A stretch of DNA of 64,000 bases from Oryzias latipes (Eukaryota > Chordata > Actinopteri > Beloniformes > Adrianichthyidae), in contig NC_019867.2 of NCBI RefSeq assembly GCF_002234675.1, forward strand, positions 5,288,001 through 5,352,000. Direction: 5' to 3'. Positions 12,755-23,461 of the stretch are shown in pieces (the stretch's first letter is position 1; each line of letters begins with the position of its first letter). A model generated the notes under the pieces. The model had not been told where the DNA came from. It did no database searches and saw only the letters and a program-made list of their open reading frames with translations. Both the position numbers and the translations under genes were made by a program.

Positions 12755-13580
12755 ACTTTATTGATCCCCGCGGGGAAAATTGGGTTGTCACAGCAGCCAA
12801 AAACAAGAAAAAAATAGCAGTTGGAAAAGTACGAAAAATAAAGTAGCAATGGGTAAGAATAAAAATAATGCAAGGTGGAAGTAAAAGTACAGGTCATAAA
12901 TAACGTCCAGCTTCTTTTTGTCCCTTTCATTGATTCCTCCACACCAGCAGACCACAGCTATACATTGACATGTATAGGTGAACAAAAATGAAATTAGAGT
13001 TGCTTTTTTTTATAGCTTTTTTCAACTCTTTGAGAACACATCTTTCTGCTCCCAATTCAAATACATACTCTGTAAATAAAACCGTTTTTGCACACATAAT
13101 TAAAAAAAAGTGCAAAGTGAGGCTTCATGAAACTGTTTTTCCAAACCAGAAAACTGAGAAAAAAAACTGATTTGCAAACATCCAAATGATAAATAAATTA
13201 AGAAACATTCAGAGGTACATATTTAAAAACACATTTTAAAGACAAAACCAAAATGTTAAAAAATATTGTCACCTCACAAAAATCTAAACCATAACAGGAG
13301 AAAACAGAACAGAAATAGACAAAAACGTCGGAAATGTGTGGGGTTTTTTTTGCTTTTTCTTTTAAGGATATTTAAGACATAACTACTCCAGTAAATTCCA
13401 CAAGTATCCAAACCAGCAGCATCAGTCTTCCTAAATTAGACAAACGTAATGAAATAATAATGTAATTTAAGCTGCTCGTGAAGAATCATGTGAGGCTGTG
13501 TGCTTCTGCTTCAAGGACTTAAAGTCTGTCAGACTTTTAGAAACTTTGAACAAATATTCCTCTTTTCTGATCATGTGTTT
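11039..13580. other. psat1 upstream region and intergenic DNA
   Basis: The first 200 bases upstream of psat1 are the probable promoter. No TATA box or amino-acid-response element could be pinned down. The rest is AT-rich, with an L2-type 3'-end fragment near 11577-11760 ('ctttatttatataggcgcttt') and the pentanucleotide array listed separately. No gene is recognised. Confidence 0.5.
12481..12800 (-). repeat. (AAGAT)n / (TTAAG)n array capped by a LINE-like 3' end
   Basis: About 270 bases of pentanucleotide repeat switch from taaga units to ttaag units (12600-12658) and back. It ends at 12753-12800 with 'ggactttattgatccccgcggggaaaatt'-type sequence, which on the minus strand reads as a LINE 3' end (ggggatcaataaagtcc) running into its microsatellite tail. 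LINE family not determined. Confidence 0.8.
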
Positions 13581-13604
13581 ATGTTCACACCACTCCAGAG
13601 CAGG

Positions 13605-13610
13605 TTTATT
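13605..13610 (-). promoter_or_regulatory. Poly(A) signal of the kisspeptin receptor gene
   Basis: AATAAA on the minus strand about 42 bases past the stop codon, implying a very short 3' UTR. Confidence 0.55.
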
Positions 13611-13651
13611 AATAAAAAATGAGCGCACCGCATGAACGGCCTGCGTGGCCT

Positions 13652-16600
13652 TTAGGACTCAGATGAAAGGAAATGCAGCTCAGCTTCTCCTTTGGGTGGT
13701 TGCTGATCTCTGCCGTCCTCCGTGTCTAAATGTCCCACCCGGACTCTTCTCCTGGCGCGCCACAGAAGAAAGGCTGGGAAAGCATGTTTGAAAGCCTTCT
13801 TGAAGTTGTTGCCCATGAAGGCATAAACCAGTGGGTTGATGGAGGAGTTGCAGTAGGACAAGCAGTGGCCCCAAATCTTTAGCTGGAAGTAAAAGAAAAG
13901 AGATTTTTGCATGCATTTTTCTGCATAAAATCATTTCTCTACAGCAGAATTGCTTTACCCTTCAGTTAGGGAATGTAAATAAAACCTGGCTGACTCCAAA
14001 ACAATCTCAGGTTTTAGAAAACTGCAAAAAGTTGCATACATTTTATGTTACAGAGACAATATATGAACATTTTAATAAAAAATACATACTCTACATTGGA
14101 AAGGATTTTAGAAAATTGTTAAAAAACAGAAAAGTGTGAGATTAGTTGTTGTTTTAGTCTTTAAAAATTGGTAAATTAAAGAAACAAAGTAGGTCTGGAG
14201 GCCCTCCATCCTGAAAGAGCACATGTACAGTTCAGTTATATGTTTAACTACAAAAAAAATCACATCTAAATGCTCCAAGAGTAATAAAATTGCCTTCCAT
14301 CCACAAATCCTGCTCTTTACAAACCGTGTTTCATGAAGTCACAAATGAAAATACATTTCAGTTAATTTAAAAACATTTTTTAGTTTCTAAACTCCTATAG
14401 GATGACAAGATCAACTGTTTAACCGTGAACTCATGTGAATGTGTGAATGCAAAAAAAATTAGGGTGGGGGGGGCAGCAAATATCCTATTCTAAACACTGG
14501 TTTTCAAGTCTGTTCAAGACACTTAATGAAGTTTCTTTAAGTAGAATTTCTGATGACACAACCTCTGAGGGGCAACATTGCGTGAACACTGAGTTTATGA
14601 AGTTAACTTTCCCACAATGAATATAAATTTTGCACTGCTTCATTTATTGTTTTTATCTGTTTCAGTGCAAATATTTTTAGTTGTTTATATTTTTTGTTTC
14701 TTAGATATTTGTCTTTCCTCCCATAAGGACTGTGGATGTAAACAAGTGAGTCTGCTGGAATCTGAAACTGAGCATCTTTTTAATCATACATGTCATTCTT
14801 TCAGTTTTTCCATCAAACAATACCATTTTGCCTATTTTCATATTGTAATTAACTGTAACTAACTGTTTTCCTATTTCCAGCCAGTCAAGCAAGAAATGTA
14901 TGCAATATAATTACTATAAATAAAGTTTAGCCTCAAGTACAAAAGGGGTTTGTACAAATATACACCTCGTGTGTCAGAAGATTCATAAACCCCTATTGTA
15001 ACAGTAAACTCTGTCCAACACAAGAGGCCTTCAGCTCTCATCTGGTTGCTTAGCTGCTGGACAGGATGAGTTAAAAGAAAAAGGAAAAATAAATAAATGA
15101 AAATAAACAATTTCCTTTCAAATTCTCTGAAGAGAAAAAAAAGGTTACTATTTTTGAATCCTAAATCTTTGGTTAAATGTTTTTGTTTTATTTTGTAGTC
15201 TGTTAGTGAGATTAAATGATACCATGGTCCGGTTGAATACTCGATTCTGATTGGCTGCTGGGTATGCGTTAAAACCTGATAACCGCACGGTGAAAAAAGA
15301 AGTTCCAGTCGGCTAGCTTAAATGATTTGTATCACTGCGCCGGCTTCTGTAAAACAACCTTTTGCTTCATCATCGGGGCAAAAACAAGCGGTAAGCGATT
15401 AACTTTCCCTCTGAATTGATGCTTTATTCAACCCATCGGGACGATCAGCATATATATATCGCCGAATCTTAACTGCAGCGGTGGTGCTGCGCGACGCGGA
15501 CTATATGTTACGCCGCATCACGTAACATATAGTACGCTGTTTATGAGAAAAGTGATACAAATCGAAAAAAAAAAACAAGAATTAAGGACTAAAACCTGGT
15601 TAATATGTATTGCTTTTGTAAGTGACCATGGTATAAGCGGGTTAATGGCCTTCGAAGTGTGCGGTTACTACTTTTTAACGCACTTCGCGGAAGCAACCGG
15701 TTCAGGCTTCCACGGCGTGCGTTAAAAAGTAGTAACCGCACACTTCGTCGGCCATTAACCCTTACATAATGCACATTCCTATGACTTCCTGTTTGAATCA
15801 AGTTTAAAAACAAAATCAAATGGATCCAGGTGAGTTCAAGTTACCAGAAAGGGGTGTGTAAAACAGGCAACTTCCTAAGAGTTTTAGCACTTTCCTGTTA
15901 CTGTACATCTAGGTGTACCTTGTGATTTAATTTTATGAATTTCATCATTTCATTTTAAATTTGAGATTGAAAAAATTTGTGTAAATGGGGGTGTGGTCTT
16001 TGTATTTGGATTATGGACCATGTGACAACTACTTCTTAAAACCTGCAAATTGGACCAAAACCAAACACTGACATCATGATCTATGGGTGAATTTAGATAA
16101 TGACATAAATGAGAGCTCACTTTGTATAGAAAGTAGCTGTGGAGGCCAAAAGCTTGCAGCAGCCCACAGAACTGGATGGGGCCCCAGCAGATGAGGAAGA
16201 GGACCACTATAACCTTCACCATGTGGGAGACTCGAGCTCGGACGGCTGCTGCTCGCTCCGCCTGAGCCTGGAGCTGCAAAGAATAAGTGTTGCTCAAGTA
16301 TTTGTAACAATCTATTGCACTTTGACCAAAAATAGTCAAAAGCTCTAACTTGGTAGCTGCCGTCGATGGGATTCACACTGGGTCGGCCAATGCGCTTGAG
16401 CATGAAGGTGTAACAGGCAACGATGGTCAGAAGGGGGAGGAGGTAGATGGCCAAAAAGTTGTAAATGATGAAGGCTCTCTGGACAAAAGCAGAGGGGAAG
16501 ACCTCGCTGCAGTAAATCTGTGGGCCAAACCAGTATCCTTCCTCTAGACGGGTGTACACGACCACAGGGATGGACAGAAGCAAGGAGCCTGCAGACAACA

Positions 16601-19600
16601 GAGGACAACATCTGCTCTGAACGCTGAAGACGAACCATTAAAGCTCTGCTTTTAATGCAGGAATGCTCTCATGTTTTCTTAAAAAAGTTTTTAAAATAGG
16701 AGAGTTATGTCAGAAAAGATGGGGCTTGTTTGTGCTTTACTTATCCAGATGGACACAGAGACGGCCAGAGCCAAGCAGGGGGTGCGGTGTCGCAGCGACT
16801 GCAGAGGATAGACCGTCACATAGCAGCGGTCCACGCTCATGGCAGACAGGGTGATGCAAGTCGCCTGCGCAGTCACCTGACAAAAACAAAAAAAAACAGT
16901 TTACACAGAATTCTTGTCTTTGTTTTTGTATTTTGGAAAAACAAACCTTAAAAACAGAAGAAGAAAAGAACCAAAACAGCTATAATACGCATTTTGTTTG
17001 CAACAAATAGTTCCAAAAGTCAGTTAAAAAAAGATTGGTTTCATTTAATTCACTTAATCACAGTATAAAAAGCCTTCAGTTAAGTTGCATCACTTAACTA
17101 TATGTTGTGGTTTACTGGATCCGAAAACCATTCTTTTAAAAAAACGGTTCTTGTTTTTCTGTTATTTACTTATTTTTGTAAGTGAAATAACTCAACTGAG
17201 GATCTTAGAACTTTCTGCATCTGTGGATATTTTCATTTGTAAATTAAAGACTCATCTTTTCAACTTGGCATTAACTTTAATTTTTCATTTAATCCATTAA
17301 TTTATTTAACTTTTAATAATTTCATGGCTTTTATGATTAGTGATATATTTTCACATTACAGAAAGGTTCTCTAAATTAAGTGACTGCATGCTTTTATTTT
17401 TAGTCGTTTAGATTACTGTAATGCCCTGCTCTCTGGTTTACCCCAAAAGTCGATCTCAAATCTACAACTTCTACAGAACTCAGCGGCACGAGTTCTGACA
17501 AGGAACAGAGGGCGGGAACACATTACACCGGTTTTAAAGTCGCTGCATTGGCTCCCTGTGCGTTTCAGGATTGATTTTAAAGTTCTTTTAATGGTTTATA
17601 AATGTTTTTATGGTCTTGGGCCCTCTTATTTAAATGATATTATTTTAAAATACGAACCCTCGCGGACCCTGAGGTCCTCTGGCACTGGCCTCTTAGTTGT
17701 CCCTAAGGTAAGGACCAAGACACATGGTGAGGCTTCATTCTGCCATTATGGTCCTCGCCTGTGGAACAGCCTGCCGGAGAGCCTCAGGGCCGCAGAGACT
17801 GTAGAGGTTTTTAAGAAGAGGCTCAAGACCCACCTTTTTAGTCTGGCTTTTATATGACTTTGATCATTCCTTATGTCTTTTATTATTCATCTATTTATTA
17901 ATTGAGGTATTTATTTACATATTTAATTATTTATTTTCTTGTAAGGACTATTATTATCTTTGTTTCTAATATGCAATTCTTTTTATTGTTATTTTACCAA
18001 TGATTCTTAGGTTATGTTTTAATCACTGACATTTTTATTTTTTTTATTTTTTAATTACTAACATTCTTATATCTTATTTTATTTTTTATCTTTTTCTATT
18101 TTTATTGTTGTTATTCTATGATCATTTTTATTTTTTATTCTGATGTTTTTTTACTCCAGTGTTTCCTCTGGGGGATCCATCGTTCTTGGGCACCACCAGC
18201 TTGACCTGTAGGGCGTGCCGTTGCTGTGGTGCCCGTTCTGGTTGGGCGGGCTGGGGTCCCACTCTGTGGTCTAATAGCCATGGATGGGGCCCTGGGCTGC
18301 CCTGTGTTGGGCGGGCGCTGCGGTAATGGCCCTTGTGGTCCGGCTGGGCCTTGGAATGAATGGATCCCCATGATATCGTTTCCTCGCAGCAGTACCAAGC
18401 CAGACCTTCTTCAACTGCAGTTCTTTTTCTGTTCACGGTTCTACTGGGGTAACTGGGTGGGTGGGGATGGGGGCGGGGGGTGGTGAGGGAGGGGTACCTT
18501 CTTTGTGTCATTGTCCTTTGTTTTCTGTTTTTAATAACTTTCACTTTTTATGACTGTTTTATCTGTTTTTATGTTAAGCGCTTTGTGTTTTTAACCAAAA
18601 TGAAAGGCGCTATATAAATAAATAAAGTTTGAGTTTGAGTTTGATTATATACATGGCACAACAAATGTATTTATTTTAATTTATAGAAACACATATTTAA
18701 GTAAAATGTATAAATATATTACAGCCAACACAAGTGCCTGTATTGTTTTATTGGAAATGACTCATAACTTTAGGAATATATCAAAATATTACGTTATACC
18801 ACTTTATAGTGCTTCCGGCTATCAGGGATGGATAAATTAGGATTTTAATTGCAGAAAATTGTCATGCGTACCAAAAAAACAGGTGTTCATACATTCCAAG
18901 AACAACATGTACAAGTTTTTTTTCCTAACAATTTATTTTTTAAGTTGCCTCATGTGAGGAGACCTCTTCAGCCCCATATGCAAACTAATCCACAGTTTAC
19001 CTCCACATACAGACACACACAAACGTGCTTTGTTAATCACACACTCCTTTATTTAAAGTGTGTCAATCTGGATTAAAAAAAATGTTTTCATTAAAAAAAT
19101 ACCATTCTAAAAAAAGTCAGCACTTGTCAACGTAAAGCTGTGATGATGACTTTAAAAGGAATAACACATGACACTTTTTCAAAGAGTTTGACGAACCCTT
19201 TTTTAAAATACTACTGTGATTGTATTAATTTGCTTGGATGATTTTATATATAGATATTTTTCTCACCTGTTGTAGATAATTGACCAGACGGCACATGAAC
19301 TCCCCAAAGATCCAGCTGGGCAGAGGGTACAGAGTGGCGGTGAAGGGAACGCAGCACACCAGGAACAAGATGTCAGTAGTAGCCAGATTGACTGCAGGAG
19401 AGCACAATGTTTTTGGAGAGCAAACATCATCCCTGTTCAATTATACATTTAAAATAAATTAAAGGTGTATTCAGTTTTCAGGCAAGTGTCACCTATGTAG
19501 AAATTGGTGACAGTCTTCATCTGCTGATGCTTCGTGATCACATGTATGACCAGCGAGTTCCCGACCAGACCGACCAGCATGATGAGGCAGAAGAAAGTGG

Positions 19601-19706
19601 GCACCAACCAGGCGTCGACCAGCTGCGGTGGCGTTGGGATCTCCAGGGAAAGGTTGCACGCAGAGCCACAGTTCGGACTCCCAATGGTCGCCGGTTCTGC
19701 AGACAT
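13652..19706 (-). CDS. kiss1r: Kisspeptin receptor (GPR54-type class A GPCR), 6 coding exons
   Basis: Receptor for kisspeptin peptides, coupled in the family to Gq signalling upstream of GnRH neurons. Exons: 19706-19493, 19391-19267, 16876-16741, 16588-16350, 16273-16121 and 13882-13652, all phase-consistent, giving 365 aa. Seven membrane segments are visible. Motifs include an N-linked site (NLS) before TM1, GNSLVIHVI in TM1, TVTNFYIVNLATTD at TM2, [14 protein letters not shown] (DRC for DRY) after TM3, [12 protein letters not shown] in TM5, LICWGPIQF in TM6 and INPLVYAF in TM7. All of these closely follow mammalian KISS1R. The start is the ATG just after an acceptor at about 19708, so exon 1 is non-coding. 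Fish have several paralogues and I cannot assign this one (kiss1ra or kiss1rb) without a tree. Confidence 0.93.
15219..15761. mobile_element. Hairpin-rich MITE in kisspeptin receptor intron 5
   Basis: Contains ATACCATGGTC at 15219 and its complement GACCATGGTAT at 15624-15634, and a 12-bp perfect stem at 15501-15532. A 44-base stem at 15639-15682 pairs with 15718-15761 at 42 of 44 positions. The outer limits and family are uncertain. Confidence 0.6.
17190..18650 (+). mobile_element. 5'-truncated L2-like LINE fragment(s), kisspeptin receptor intron
   Basis: From about 17390 the plus strand encodes the C-terminal tail typical of fish L2 reverse-transcriptase proteins: [39 protein letters not shown] and [15 protein letters not shown] non-coding 3' part follows, ending with ggcgctatataaataaataaa plus a gtttgagtttgagttt tail at about 18605-18645. 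A second shorter copy of the C-terminal end ([11 protein letters not shown]) lies at 17235-17285. Neither includes the reverse-transcriptase core, so both are dead. Confidence 0.8.
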
Positions 19707-19825
19707 CCTATTAAAAACAGACACTTGTATCTCACAAAAATCCTTAAAATATAGATTTAAAAACTGCTTTTTATTTAATATATTTGAGTTTAGATTAAGA
19801 GTTTTTTAGGTCAAAATAAGCTTAC

Positions 19826-19920
19826 CTGGTTTTGTTTCCTTGCGCCTCTCTGAGGTTTTTGGTTTGCTGAGCTGCTGTTCAGCTTTCTCCTGGTCTGAGA
19901 TGAAAGCTTTGCCTCACATA
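19826..19920 (-). other. kiss1r: Probable 5' UTR exon of the kisspeptin receptor gene
   Basis: A good donor (CCAG|GTAAGC on the minus strand) lies at 19826, followed 119 bases later by the acceptor just before the start codon. The upstream limit is a guess. Confidence 0.45.
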
Positions 19921-19929
19921 ACCACAACC

Positions 19930-20200
19930 GGCAGGGTGGTGGGGGCCGGCGAGGTGCTGCTTTAAACAAAAGCTCCATCATCCCCTGCAATCACCCAGGA
20001 CGGAGTGCTCCTTTGAAATGACTGCAGTTAGATTTGATTTAGGTTACAATTAACAAACCCCAGCTGCAGGTTAAATGGAGCCAGGTCAAGTCTGGAGCTG
20101 AACTTAACACAAAACACAACAAAATGATTTTAAAAATACAACGTTCAAGTGCAGGTCCTGAATATGTTTTACAAAATTCTTCATTTTTTTGACAAAAAAA
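19930..20200. other. Kisspeptin receptor upstream region
   Basis: Probable promoter side of the receptor gene. No TATA box or defined element could be supported. Confidence 0.35.
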
Positions 20201-20206
20201 TGTTAA

Positions 20207-20433
20207 CCCTTGTGCTATATTGTGGGGTCCAGATGACCCCGCCCTTACATTGAAGTGTTCTCCCTACCATGACGAAGGTGGATAAAGGTGGAGAGGATTT
20301 TATGTAATCCATGGACACCAGTGAAGATCACAAATCATTGAAGAAAAAAGGTTCAGCGCACTGTCTTTGTGCCTCTGAGGCACGTTAACGTAGGGAGTGG
20401 GGTCATCTGGACCCCACAAAAACAACCCAAGGG
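20207..20433. mobile_element. piggyBac-like MITE, copy A
   Basis: Starts CCCTTGTGCTAT and ends in AAGGG, flanked by TTAA on both sides (20203-20206 and 20434-20437). Subterminal gtggggtccagatgacccc and ggggtcatctggaccccac form a longer inverted repeat. TTAA duplication plus CCCTT ends is the piggyBac pattern. Related copies lie at 21244-21458 and 40601-40804. Confidence 0.78.
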
Positions 20434-20499
20434 TTAAAGAAGATTTGGGAGAACTAGTTCAATCAATGTTTTTTTGGGTGTGCCAGATGTCTGTTCAAA

Positions 20500-20700
20500 T
20501 CCAATCAAACTTTATTTATGAGGCACTTTTAATACAACAGTAGCACAAAGTGCTTTTCAGGCTTAAAAACATGAAATCAGAAATGATCAAATATGCCTTG
20601 AACCCTCCCGACCCCCCGGACCCAACACAATGAAACATAAAAAGGCACAAGAATGAAACTCAATACATAGAGAGAAAATTTTAAGAGAGAATTTAAAAAA
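20500..20700 (-). repeat. LINE 3'-end fragment (L2-like), minus strand
   Basis: On the minus strand it reads gtgc...cataaataaagtttgattgg, the typical 3' end of fish L2-like LINEs. No coding part remains. Confidence 0.5.
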
Positions 20701-21243
20701 ATCTGAATAAATACAGTTTTATAAAATTATCACAGCTGAGGCGGCCGCTGCATTCCTCTGTGCAACAGCACTTTTGGTAAGTCGGCCTATTCAGTGCGTG
20801 GAACTCAGTTCCAGAGGAGAATAGATTGCAAACGACGTTTATTTGAAATAGTGGCTTGTCCGCTCCTATAGCTGCCCACAATCAAAGATAAGCCCATTTT
20901 GATTCAATGTGTTGATTTAATGTTGTTTTAATTACCGGTATAAGCTGTGATGTTGTACTTTATTCAATTGTTTAGTATGTGTTTATGTGTTGTATTGTAT
21001 ATATGTATTTATGCTTTGTAACGTTATTGTCCGATGTCAATCCGATATCTAAGGAAAAAGACTTAAAACTTAACAACTTGCTGCTTTATCTGCTTCATTG
21101 AGGCTGTTTTTCGGCTCACCAAGTCCCCACTAGATGGAACATTGCAGTCCAACAAAAACCAACAACCTTTCTGAGGAATTCTGACTTCCTGGTGTTTTTA
21201 GAATGAAGTTTAAACTTTTGAGGCTACTATTCATTGTTTTTAA

Positions 21244-21458
21244 CCCTTATGCTATTCAAGGCACATCAACGTTGGAAGTGGGGTCATCTAGACCCACTAG
21301 ACAATCCGCTGAACCTTTTTTCTTCAATGATTTGTGATCTTCACTGGTGTCCATGGATTACATGTAATCCTCTCCACCTTTATCCACCTTTGTCATGGTA
21401 ACAATAACACATCAATGTAAGGGTGGGGTCATTTTGACCCCACAAGATGGCACAAGGG
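21244..21458. mobile_element. piggyBac-like MITE, copy B (inverted relative to A)
   Basis: Begins CCCTTATGCTAT after TTAA (21240-21243) and ends gcacaaggg. The inside matches copy A in reverse orientation (the same 'gtaatcctctccacctttatccacctttg' block, complementary to copy A). The right TTAA has decayed to TAAA. Confidence 0.75.
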
Positions 21459-21702
21459 TAAAATCCTTACATGGTTTGATGCCCTGTTGTTAATCAAACA
21501 GATGCTCCTGTGGAGGAACCGAGGGCTGCTTTGCAGAAACTATTGCAGATTCCTCACTTCAGACTGAACCTGAAGGTGAAAGAAAGTCCTTCGCAAAAGG
21601 TAGTACACTTTAAGTTTACTTCATTATATTTAAGTATGGCAGGACACTACACACACAGCAAGACCATGTGTGTGTGTAGTGTAGGAGGTATACTAACTGA
21701 AT

Positions 21703-21930
21703 GTTGTTTCTCTTTCGGCTTTTCCCATCAGAGGTCGCCACAGCAAACGAATCGCATGGTAAACTTGGCAATGTTTTATGCTGGATGCCCTTCCTGACAC
21801 AATCCTCTCAAAGCAACTGGGCTTGGGACTGGCACAGAAGTAGAGAAGGGAACAGGGAGCAGCCCGGAGTCGAACCCTGGTTACACGGACAGAAGGCGCC
21901 GCAAACCAGCACGAGCTAAACCGGCTCCAA
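21703..21930 (-). mobile_element. tRNA-derived SINE, copy 1
   Basis: On the minus strand the head has an A-box-like tagctcgtgctgg and a B-box-like ggttcgactcc, as in tRNA-derived Pol III promoters. It is flanked by a 15-base target duplication (21688-21702 and 21931-21945, one mismatch). The tail lies at the low-coordinate end. Confidence 0.8.
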
Positions 21931-22104
21931 GTATGCTAACTGAATACTACACTTAAATAAGGGAGAGCTTTTGCTGCACCAAAATGTGGAACTTTTTTCA
22001 CAGGCTAACAGCTGGATTTGCTATTTGCTTTTTCATTTTTTTCCTTTCAATCAGTATTGTTTTTCTCGTGTTTTTACATAATTTGACAGATTTTGTTGTG
22101 CAGC

Positions 22105-22330
22105 ACTTTATATAATAATATTGCATTTGATTTAAAAGTGCCTTTCAAAACACTCAAGGACACTTTACAGATTCAAAATTACAACACAATAAAATCACAA
22201 TATCTTTTAAGCACAATACATAAATTGAGATAATTAAAATTTAAATTAGATAACAGAAGATGAAAAGTTGAGATTTGGAAAAGCACATTTAAACAGATAG
22301 GTTTAAACGTGTCTATGACTGAGTTATAAA
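22105..22330 (-). repeat. Possible LINE 3'-end fragment
   Basis: Sequence resembling the non-coding 3' parts of fish LINEs ('aaagtgcctttcaaaacactcaaggacactttacag'-type). Weak call; no coding part. Confidence 0.35.
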
Positions 22331-22717
22331 AAAAATGTTATTGGTTTCAAAGCCTCACAACTGGTAGGTTAATTTTATTTTTTGACATCACTGCTTTTCC
22401 CATCACTGGTCCCACCACAAACATTTTCAATTAAATTTAGCATTAAAAAAAACGTGTTATTTAAAAAAGAATGCAATTGCTTCATTTATTTAGGTGTTTT
22501 TTCTGTTTTAAACAATTTTCTATAATTGTTGGCCAACGTTTCTCTTTTATTTCCTTAATCCCACTGAATTCCTGTTTATGAGCCTCGTCTTTTTTGGAAT
22601 TATTCTTTTTTAAACAAAAACTCCTTACTACTCCATACCTACCGCTGCCTCCCATGACGTCAAGATTCCGAAGCAAACAGAAGAACCAGAATCAAGAGAC
22701 ACATTTCTTCCGTTAGC

Positions 22718-22723
22718 TTTTAT
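22718..22723 (-). promoter_or_regulatory. Poly(A) signal of isca1
   Basis: AATAAA on the minus strand about 740 bases past the stop; the best candidate in the downstream stretch. Confidence 0.45.
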
Positions 22724-23461
22724 TTCATATATACAGAGGAATATTGCACAGGTTACAAATCCTTAAAGCACAGAAGTCCTTAAAAACACAAAACTCTCAC
22801 TTTAAAGAAGCAAAGTAAGAATTATTAACCTGTGTACTTTATGAAGGGTAGCGTTCTTTTGTGCGTTGTTGCGTTTTCTTTGTGCGTATGTGGTGGTCAA
22901 GGAATTTACAAATCGTATTTACACACAGATAAATATAGTTTTCCCACTACTAAGAGGTAAAACAGCTTTGAGACCCCCCCTTGGTTTTCTGCCTAATACT
23001 GCCTGACTACACCTGTTGAACAGAGCGTTTCCTTCACAGCTGATGTGGCTCCGCCTCAGGATGTGGACCTACAACCATCAACATGTTTCTTTCTTCTTTT
23101 TGTAAAGAATTGGCTGAAGGGCTAAGAAAATAATTACACAAATGTGTAAAAATAGAACTCCCTCTTCATTAAAAACATTTTTCTTCTGTGTTTTTTCTTT
23201 ATGATGCAGAGTTTAGAACAAAAATAGCATCTGTCAGTATCACAGGAGAAAGAATTAACTTATTTCTGACTAAACGGATTTGATAAGGGTGTTTCCATTT
23301 CTCCTTTAAGGCTAAGAATAGGCAAACTTGGATTTTACTGTACGCATGTGTGAGCGTTCTGCATGAGCTGGGGCTTGTCCGTGTCCGCGGGTCAGCACAT
23401 TTCCTCGTCGGCAGTGTCTCGGGTGCAGGGAGGGCGTGGCATGATGGAGGGGAGGAGCTTT

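Noticed and set aside
12655-12942. Open frame rich in LSYLI repeats
   Set aside because: Translation of the pentanucleotide array, not a gene.
17558-17857. 99-codon frame in a kisspeptin receptor intron
   Set aside because: C-terminal tail of an L2-like LINE, not an extra exon.
18128-18544. Pro/Gly-rich collagen-like frame
   Set aside because: Lies in the 3' non-coding part of an L2-like LINE copy; low-complexity translation.
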